48,598 bases of DNA from positions 1 through 48,598 of the forward strand of contig CAMJHF010000018.1 in NCBI GenBank assembly GCA_946405435.1, written 5' to 3'. Shown in pieces: positions 44,189 to 48,598 of this stretch. The notes below the pieces were generated by a model. The model searched no databases, was not told the origin of the DNA, and saw only the letters and a program-made list of their open reading frames with translations. A program made the position numbers and the translations under genes. Each line of letters starts with the position of its first letter. Positions within the stretch are counted from its first letter, which is position 1. This DNA is from an uncultured Bacteroidales bacterium. Lineage in GTDB: Bacteria; Bacteroidota; Bacteroidia; Bacteroidales; UBA932.

Positions 44189-46018
44189 ATGGAAAACGAC
44201 AACAGGTCCACAAAATTGCTGATAGGGCTCGGCCTGGTGCTTCTGATGCTTCTGGGCAGGCTTTTCTATGTCCAGATCATCGACGACGGCTACAAGACAG
44301 ACGCCGACAACAATTCCCTGACCCGCGAGATGATCTATCCTCCGCGCGGCGTAATCTACGACCGCAACGGACTGCTGCTGGTGGGTAACAAAATATGCTA
44401 CGACATCCTGGTGACCCCGCGTGAGGTCAAGGAGTTTGACACCCTTGCCCTTGCCACGGCCCTTGATACGACCGCCGACTTTGTGCGCGAGCGCATGCAG
44501 TACTATCATGATTACCGTTCCCGCATAGGCTGGCAGACGCTTACCTTCCTCAAGATGGTCAGCGCCGAAACCTACCTCCGCTTTGCCGAGGAGCAGTTCC
44601 TCTATCCCGGCTTCAAGGCCCAGGTGCGCAGCCTGCGCGAGTATCCCTTCAATGCCGGCGGCAATCTGCTGGGCTACATCTCGGAAGTGAGCCCCGAGTA
44701 TCTGGAGGACCACCCCGACTACAAGGCCGGTGATTATTACGGCCGTACCGGTCTGGAAGCCGCCCGCGAGCAGGAATTGCGCGGAAGCAAAGGATGGCAC
44801 ATCTACCTGCGCGACTCCCGCGGCCGCCAGAAGAACTCCTACCACGACGGCGACTTTGACGTGGAGGCGGTGCCCGGCAAGGACATCGTCACCACCATCG
44901 ACGCCCGGCTGCAGCAGTACGGGCAGCAGCTGATGAAGGGCAAGAAGGGGAGTGTAGTGGCCATAGAACCATCTACAGGAGAGATTCTTACGATGGTGTC
45001 GAGCCCCGGCATAGACGTGGACGTGCTGGCCGACTTCGGACGGCACTACAGCACCCTTTCTCGCGACAAGAACAAGCCCCTGTACAACAGGGCGGTGTCG
45101 GCGTCGTACCCTCCCGGCTCGGTGTTCAAGCTCGTCAACGGTCTGGTGGGCCTGGAGGACGGAGTGCTGCAGCCGTGGATGCAGTATCCTTGCTACAACG
45201 GCTATGTGTACACGTCCAGCGGACGCAAGCTGGGCTGCCACACCCACCGGTCCCCCCTCAATCTCGAGGATGCCGTGATGATGTCCTGCAACGGCTACTT
45301 CTGCTACGTGCTCAAGTCCATTCTCGAGAATCCCAAGTATCATTCCACCGAGGAGGCGTACATACACTGGCGCGAGATGGTGATGAGTTTCGGCTTCGGG
45401 CGCAAGCTGGGCAGCGATTTCCCTTCGGAGCTAAGCGGCAACATCCCGTCCGCCGACTTCTATAACCGCTATTACAAAAAAGGGCACTGGCGCTTCCCTA
45501 CCATCGTTTCCCTGTCCATCGGGCAGGGTGAGATCCTGACCACGCCCCTTCAGATTGCTAATCTTGCCGCCATCATGGCCAACCGCGGGTATTACTATAT
45601 CCCGCACGTGGTCAAGGAGTCCGAGGGCGTGGAGATAGACCCCAAGTACTACGAAAAGCAGTACACACTTGTGGATACGCTGCAATTCCACAAGGTCATC
45701 AAGGGCATGTGGAAGGCTGTCAACGCCCTGGGCGAGGGAGGCACCGCCAACGCTGCGTATGTGGCGGGGCTGGATATCTGTGGCAAGACAGGCACAGCCC
45801 AGAATCCGCACGGCAAGGACAACTCCGTGTTTATCTGCTTCGCCCCGATGGAGAACCCCAAGATCGCCGTGGCGGCGTACATCGAGAATGCAGGCTTCGG
45901 CGCCACCTGGGCCTGCCCTATAGCGTCGCTGCTGGTGGAAAAATACCTCAGGGGCGAGATATCCGAAGGGCGCCGCGAGGTTGAACGCAGAGTATTGACA
46001 ACCAGATTGATAAACTGA
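44189..46018 (+). CDS. mrdA: Penicillin-binding protein 2
   Basis: This 609-residue class B transpeptidase cross-links lateral-wall peptidoglycan together with RodA. It has one N-terminal helix (LLIGLGLVLLMLLGRLFYV), the dimerisation-domain signature PPRGVIYDRNG and the active-site motifs SVFK (in PPGSVFKLVNG), SCN and KTGTAQ. It starts 4 bp after mreD and overlaps rodA by one base (TGATG). Confidence 0.97.
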   Translation: MENDNRSTKLLIGLGLVLLMLLGRLFYVQIIDDGYKTDADNNSLTREMIYPPRGVIYDRNGLLLVGNKICYDILVTPREVKEFDTLALATALDTTADFVRERMQYYHDYRSRIGWQTLTFLKMVSAETYLRFAEEQFLYPGFKAQVRSLREYPFNAGGNLLGYISEVSPEYLEDHPDYKAGDYYGRTGLEAAREQELRGSKGWHIYLRDSRGRQKNSYHDGDFDVEAVPGKDIVTTIDARLQQYGQQLMKGKKGSVVAIEPSTGEILTMVSSPGIDVDVLADFGRHYSTLSRDKNKPLYNRAVSASYPPGSVFKLVNGLVGLEDGVLQPWMQYPCYNGYVYTSSGRKLGCHTHRSPLNLEDAVMMSCNGYFCYVLKSILENPKYHSTEEAYIHWREMVMSFGFGRKLGSDFPSELSGNIPSADFYNRYYKKGHWRFPTIVSLSIGQGEILTTPLQIANLAAIMANRGYYYIPHVVKESEGVEIDPKYYEKQYTLVDTLQFHKVIKGMWKAVNALGEGGTANAAYVAGLDICGKTGTAQNPHGKDNSVFICFAPMENPKIAVAAYIENAGFGATWACPIASLLVEKYLRGEISEGRREVERRVLTTRLIN

Positions 46019-47310
46019 TGCAGGAGGATTTACTTGACAGGGGTTTGAAGAAGACGGTGGACTGGAGGCTCATCGTCCTGTATCTTGCGCTCATACTGTT
46101 CGGCTGGGTAAACATCTACGCGGCGGTTCAGTCCGGGGAACCTTCGTCAATCTTCGATCTCGGGAGCAACAGCGGCAAGCAGGCCCTGTGGATGGCCGGT
46201 GCCGTTGTCCTGGCGGCGCTCGTGCTGTTCGTCATCAATCCTTACTTCTGGGAAAGCGTGTGCAAGCCCGCCTATGCGGTGGTGCTGGTGCTGCTGGTGC
46301 TGGTTATCTTCATGAGCAACAACGTCAAAGGCTCGCATTCGTGGTTCGAGCTCGGCCCGGTCAAGTTCCAGCCGGCAGAGCTGTCCAAGATTACTACTTC
46401 GCTGCTGCTTGCGTCCATAATGAGCAAGCCGGGCTTCAGGATGAACAACTGGAGGCACTTTGCCTTGGCGGCGATGATCGTGCTGCTGCCTATGCTGGTG
46501 ATAGTGGCCGAGAGCGAAACGGGCTCCGCCCTTGTCTACACGGGATTTATCTTCGTACTGTACCGCGAGGGCCTGACCGGGTGGATCCTGGTGCTTGCCG
46601 GACTTGCGGTGCTTCTTTTTGTGCTTACCATACGGACTCACTGGTGGATCTCGCTGATAGTTGTGGGGGTGGTGCTGCTTGTTTATCTTGTGTACTACCT
46701 CCGGAGGACGCCCTCGCTGAGGCTGCGCCGCAGGGTGGTGCGCAACGGCCTTATGGCGGCGCTGGCAGGAGTGGCGCTGGTATTTGCCGCCGACTTCCTG
46801 TTCCACAAGGTGCTCAAGGATTATCAGCGGGAAAGGATCGAGGTGGTTCTGGGAATGAAGGAGGACCTCAAGGGAGTTGGCTACAATGTGCACCAGTCGC
46901 TCATAGCCATTGGCTCAGGAGGCTTCTGGGGCAAGGGTTACCTCAAGGGGACCCAGACCTCTTTCGGCTTTGTTCCCGAGCAGAGTACGGATTTCATTTT
47001 CTGCACCGTGGGGGAGGAATGGGGCTTCGTCGGCACGCTGGCCGTCATCGTCATGTACGGACTTTTGCTGCTGTGGATAGTCAGGGATGCCGAGAGGGCC
47101 CGGAGCGCCTTCACGCGCATATACGGCTACTGCGTGGCGTCGTGCTTGTTCATGCACCTGTTCATCAATATCGGCATGACGCTGGGGCTCATGCCGGTCA
47201 TAGGCATCCCGCTGCCGTTCTTCAGCTACGGCGGCTCGTCCCTGTGGGCATTCACGGTGATGCTGTTTATCTTTATCGCCCTGGACAGGCAGGAGAAGAA
47301 GTATTTCTAG
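46018..47310 (+). CDS. rodA: Peptidoglycan glycosyltransferase RodA
   Basis: This 430-residue SEDS polymerase has about ten membrane helices, the catalytic-region segment FQPAELSKI and the end motif LPFFSYGGSS. It polymerises lipid II with PBP2 at the lateral wall. Between helices it has an extra basic stretch (RRTPSLRLRRRVV) in a cytoplasmic loop. Its stop overlaps the convergent HAD gene by 4 bp. Confidence 0.96.
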   Translation: MQEDLLDRGLKKTVDWRLIVLYLALILFGWVNIYAAVQSGEPSSIFDLGSNSGKQALWMAGAVVLAALVLFVINPYFWESVCKPAYAVVLVLLVLVIFMSNNVKGSHSWFELGPVKFQPAELSKITTSLLLASIMSKPGFRMNNWRHFALAAMIVLLPMLVIVAESETGSALVYTGFIFVLYREGLTGWILVLAGLAVLLFVLTIRTHWWISLIVVGVVLLVYLVYYLRRTPSLRLRRRVVRNGLMAALAGVALVFAADFLFHKVLKDYQRERIEVVLGMKEDLKGVGYNVHQSLIAIGSGGFWGKGYLKGTQTSFGFVPEQSTDFIFCTVGEEWGFVGTLAVIVMYGLLLLWIVRDAERARSAFTRIYGYCVASCLFMHLFINIGMTLGLMPVIGIPLPFFSYGGSSLWAFTVMLFIFIALDRQEKKYF

Positions 47311-47939
47311 GCGTTCAGCTGATTGAGGGTATCGGTAATCAGTATCCGGAGATTGTCCGTTTGCGGGCGGTACAGGACTGCGTGCATCCCTGCGGCGAGG
47401 GCTCCGTCCACGTTGGCGAGGGAGTCGTCGATGAAGAGACATTCCTGCGCTTTGTGGCCGCTGCCTTCGATGGCCAGGCGGTAGATTTCGGGGTCCGGCT
47501 TCAGGAGCTTCATTTCGTGGGAGAGGAACATTTTCTTGAAAGTCTTGTCCAGGGGAAGGCCTGCACGTTCGAAATTGGGAATGTGGAGGGTCATGGACAG
47601 CTCGTTGTTGTTGCTGAGCAGGAAGATGTCGTATTTTTGCCCGAGTTCTTTCACCAAGGCTACGTCTTCAGGGGCAGGGGTGCCGAAAAACTGGTCGTGG
47701 CAGCGCAGGATGGTTTCAGGTGTGGTTCCGGGAGTGCAGTGCCTGAGGCACTCTTCGATGAACTGGGCCATGCCTATGCGCCCGGCCTCCATGTCGAGGA
47801 AGATGCCGCGCTGGTGGCAGGGGTCCAGATACTTGTCCACGTCCTTGAATCCGGCGATGTTGCGGTAGGCCTCGATGCATTTGTCGAGGTGCAGGGGCAG
47901 AAGCACTCCGCCCATATCGAAAAAAATGGCTTTTATCAT
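47307..47939 (-). CDS. HAD-family hydrolase (YihX-like)
   Basis: This 210-residue HAD-IA phosphatase has motif I FFDMGGVLL, motif II LLSNNNE, the conserved Lys in MKLLKPDPEIY and motif IV FIDDSLANV. As in YihX-type members, the second Asp of motif I is replaced by Gly. The substrate is unknown; sugar phosphates are usual. It is divergent from the tRNA, with interlocked promoters. Confidence 0.9.
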   Translation of the reverse strand: MIKAIFFDMGGVLLPLHLDKCIEAYRNIAGFKDVDKYLDPCHQRGIFLDMEAGRIGMAQFIEECLRHCTPGTTPETILRCHDQFFGTPAPEDVALVKELGQKYDIFLLSNNNELSMTLHIPNFERAGLPLDKTFKKMFLSHEMKLLKPDPEIYRLAIEGSGHKAQECLFIDDSLANVDGALAAGMHAVLYRPQTDNLRILITDTLNQLNA

Positions 47940-47948
47940 AAATCGTGG

Positions 47949-47957
47949 GCAAAGTTA
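47949..47957 (-). promoter_or_regulatory. -7 box for the HAD gene
   Basis: The minus strand reads TAACTTTGC, ending 9 bp before the ATG at 47939, again predicting an almost leaderless mRNA. It is 11 bp from the tRNA box. Confidence 0.6.
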
Positions 47958-47968
47958 GGAAAAAAACT

Positions 47969-47977
47969 TATCTTTGC
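47969..47977 (+). promoter_or_regulatory. -7 box for tRNA-Leu
   Basis: TATCTTTGC lies 25 bp upstream of the tRNA 5' end. The spacing from the HAD box on the other strand is 11 bp, the same as at 4895/4907. Confidence 0.65.
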
Positions 47978-48036
47978 ACCGTCGCGCCGCGAAGCCCGAC
48001 CCGCCTTGGTGGTGAAATGGTAGACACGAGGGACTT

Positions 48037-48487
48037 AGAAGTGTTCTTTGAAATAGTTATTGTAAGAGACGACATTAAATACTATATTTACGTCTGCCAT
48101 GAGGAAAAGTAGATATAGTATAGATGATGTTAGAGAGGCAATAAATTGTAGCAAATCTATTGCTGGCGTACTTCGTATATTGAATTTACGACCAGTTAAT
48201 ACGGATAATCGAAAGGAGAATCTGCTACTATTATGCCCTAATTGTCATGCACTTACAGATAACTATAGAGGAAGAGCAAGATTGAGTGCACTCTCTGAAA
48301 AGAGGGATGTAGAATGTCGTAAATTCAAGGAAGCCTTAACGGGTAAAGCCGATGGTAATCTTGAGCCAAGCCTTCGAAAGGAGGAAGGTGCAGAGACTAG
48401 ACACGACACACCTAAAGAGCATAGCTCCACGGTGAAGGAATAGTCCAGACCACAAACAGAAATGGTGGCGAAAGCCATAGTGGTAAG
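48037..48487 (+). other. Group I intron in tRNA-Leu(UAA)
   Basis: The 451-nt intron follows a U (the last exon base) and ends in G, as group I introns do. Near its 3' end it has the core segment GTGCAGAGACTAGAC (about 48389-48403) and the partner GGAATAGTCC (about 48437-48446), which form P7 through GACTA/TAGTC. P1 was not resolved by eye. It contains the ORF 48099-48443. Confidence 0.88.
48099..48443 (+). CDS. Degenerate HNH homing endonuclease in the intron
   Basis: This 114-residue ORF keeps the N-terminal helix pair of intron HNH endonucleases (SIAGVLRILNLRPV) and the final part of the HNH motif (RKENLLLLCPNCHALTDNYR). The expected middle, with the first CxxC and the HHIDG histidines (some 60-80 residues), is missing, so VLRILNLRPVN runs directly into TDNRKENL. 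The C-terminal half is translated ribozyme core. The enzyme is therefore almost certainly inactive, although the frame is open. Confidence 0.75.
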   Translation: MRKSRYSIDDVREAINCSKSIAGVLRILNLRPVNTDNRKENLLLLCPNCHALTDNYRGRARLSALSEKRDVECRKFKEALTGKADGNLEPSLRKEEGAETRHDTPKEHSSTVKE

Positions 48488-48543
48488 AAAATCCCTTGGC
48501 CCGAAACGGCCGTGCGGGTTCGATTCCCGCCCGAGGCACCTTG

Positions 48544-48583
48544 AAACCGCCTTGTAGATATCTGCAAGGCGGTTTGTTTATTT
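48544..48583 (+). terminator. Rho-independent terminator after tRNA-Leu
   Basis: AAACCGCCTTG (48544-48554) and CAAGGCGGTTT (48565-48575) pair perfectly, followed by GTTTATTT. It ends the tRNA transcript. Confidence 0.85.
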
Positions 48584-48598
48584 AGGTGGCACGAAAAG

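Larger units (their letters stand above)
48003..48538 (+). tRNA. tRNA-Leu (anticodon TAA), interrupted by a group I intron
   Basis: Exon 1 (48003-48036) reads GCCTTGGTGGTGAAATGGTA and on to the anticodon stem AGGGACTT. Exon 2 (48488-48538) reads AAAATCCCTTGG.. through the long variable arm of class II tRNAs and TTCGATTC of the T-loop to CGAGGC plus discriminator A. Joined, the anticodon loop is CTTAAAA, giving anticodon TAA. The acceptor stem pairs with one wobble. CC follows but not the full CCA. The intron sits between positions 34 and 35, the site known from cyanobacterial tRNA-Leu(UAA). Confidence 0.93.

Noticed and set aside
48099..48443. An independent HNH nuclease gene next to the tRNA
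   Set aside because: The ORF lies entirely inside the intron, shares its 3' half with the ribozyme core and lacks the catalytic middle.

Overview
The window is about 48.6 kb of a Bacteroidota chromosome, most likely order Bacteroidales; I do not place it further. The evidence is many short promoters with the TAnnTTTG(C) box of that phylum, a high share of signal-peptide and lipoprotein genes, and lineage-typical families: an OmpA/TPR lipoprotein, a DUF4369-TlpA thioredoxin, DUF3109, a BspA-type leucine-rich-repeat lipoprotein and a zinc-finger-less TopA. Most of the window is GC-rich. Exceptions are an AT-rich block at about 24.96-31.63 kb, the start of the LRR gene, and a tRNA intron at the right end.

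Layout. 0-3.2 kb is the str operon on the minus strand (rpsL, rpsG, fusA, then the start of rpsJ). 3.2-7.7 kb has an OmpA/TPR lipoprotein divergent from an operon of a sigma-54-type activator, LptE, a TPR-like protein and SecG. 7.6-8.3 kb is repeat-rich. A porin then diverges from an N-domain-less ClpB. 11.7-17.4 kb carries a Gfo/Idh/MocA oxidoreductase, a TlpA-like lipoprotein, a catalytically dead M16-like protein and a DUF3109 protein. 17.4-18.4 kb is noncoding and repeat-rich. Then come a 44-residue peptide, a 1194-residue LRR lipoprotein, a DUF486 protein, a zinc alcohol dehydrogenase and a MATE exporter. 24.94-31.68 kb is an AT-rich island flanked by a 45-bp imperfect direct repeat. It holds five tightly overlapping genes for exported proteins of unknown function. 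31.6-32.4 kb is a VapBC toxin-antitoxin pair. 32.4-38.0 kb holds a lipoprotein, prmC, ddl and PBP1A; 38.1-40.9 kb topA and an Lrp regulator; 41.1-41.8 kb ispD; 41.8-47.3 kb the rod-shape operon mreBCD-mrdA-rodA; 47.3-47.9 kb a HAD hydrolase. The window ends with tRNA-Leu(UAA) split by a group I intron.

How the genes work together. Much of the core content serves the cell envelope: peptidoglycan precursor (Ddl), synthases (PBP1A, PBP2, RodA), the Mre scaffold, LPS export (LptE), secretion (SecG), and isoprenoid supply (IspD, which feeds undecaprenyl carrier). The rest is translation (S12, S7, EF-G, S10, PrmC, tRNA-Leu) and stress or defence (ClpB, MATE, VapBC).

Most notable signals: (1) a family of three short palindromic elements with a related core of about 70 bp but unrelated, locus-specific 29-31-bp inverted arms, one inserted in frame inside prmC; (2) a group I intron in tRNA-Leu(UAA) with an internally deleted HNH endonuclease ORF; (3) the AT-rich island and its five-gene operon, the best candidate here for an undescribed system; (4) divergent promoters whose -7 boxes lie exactly 11 or 22 bp apart.
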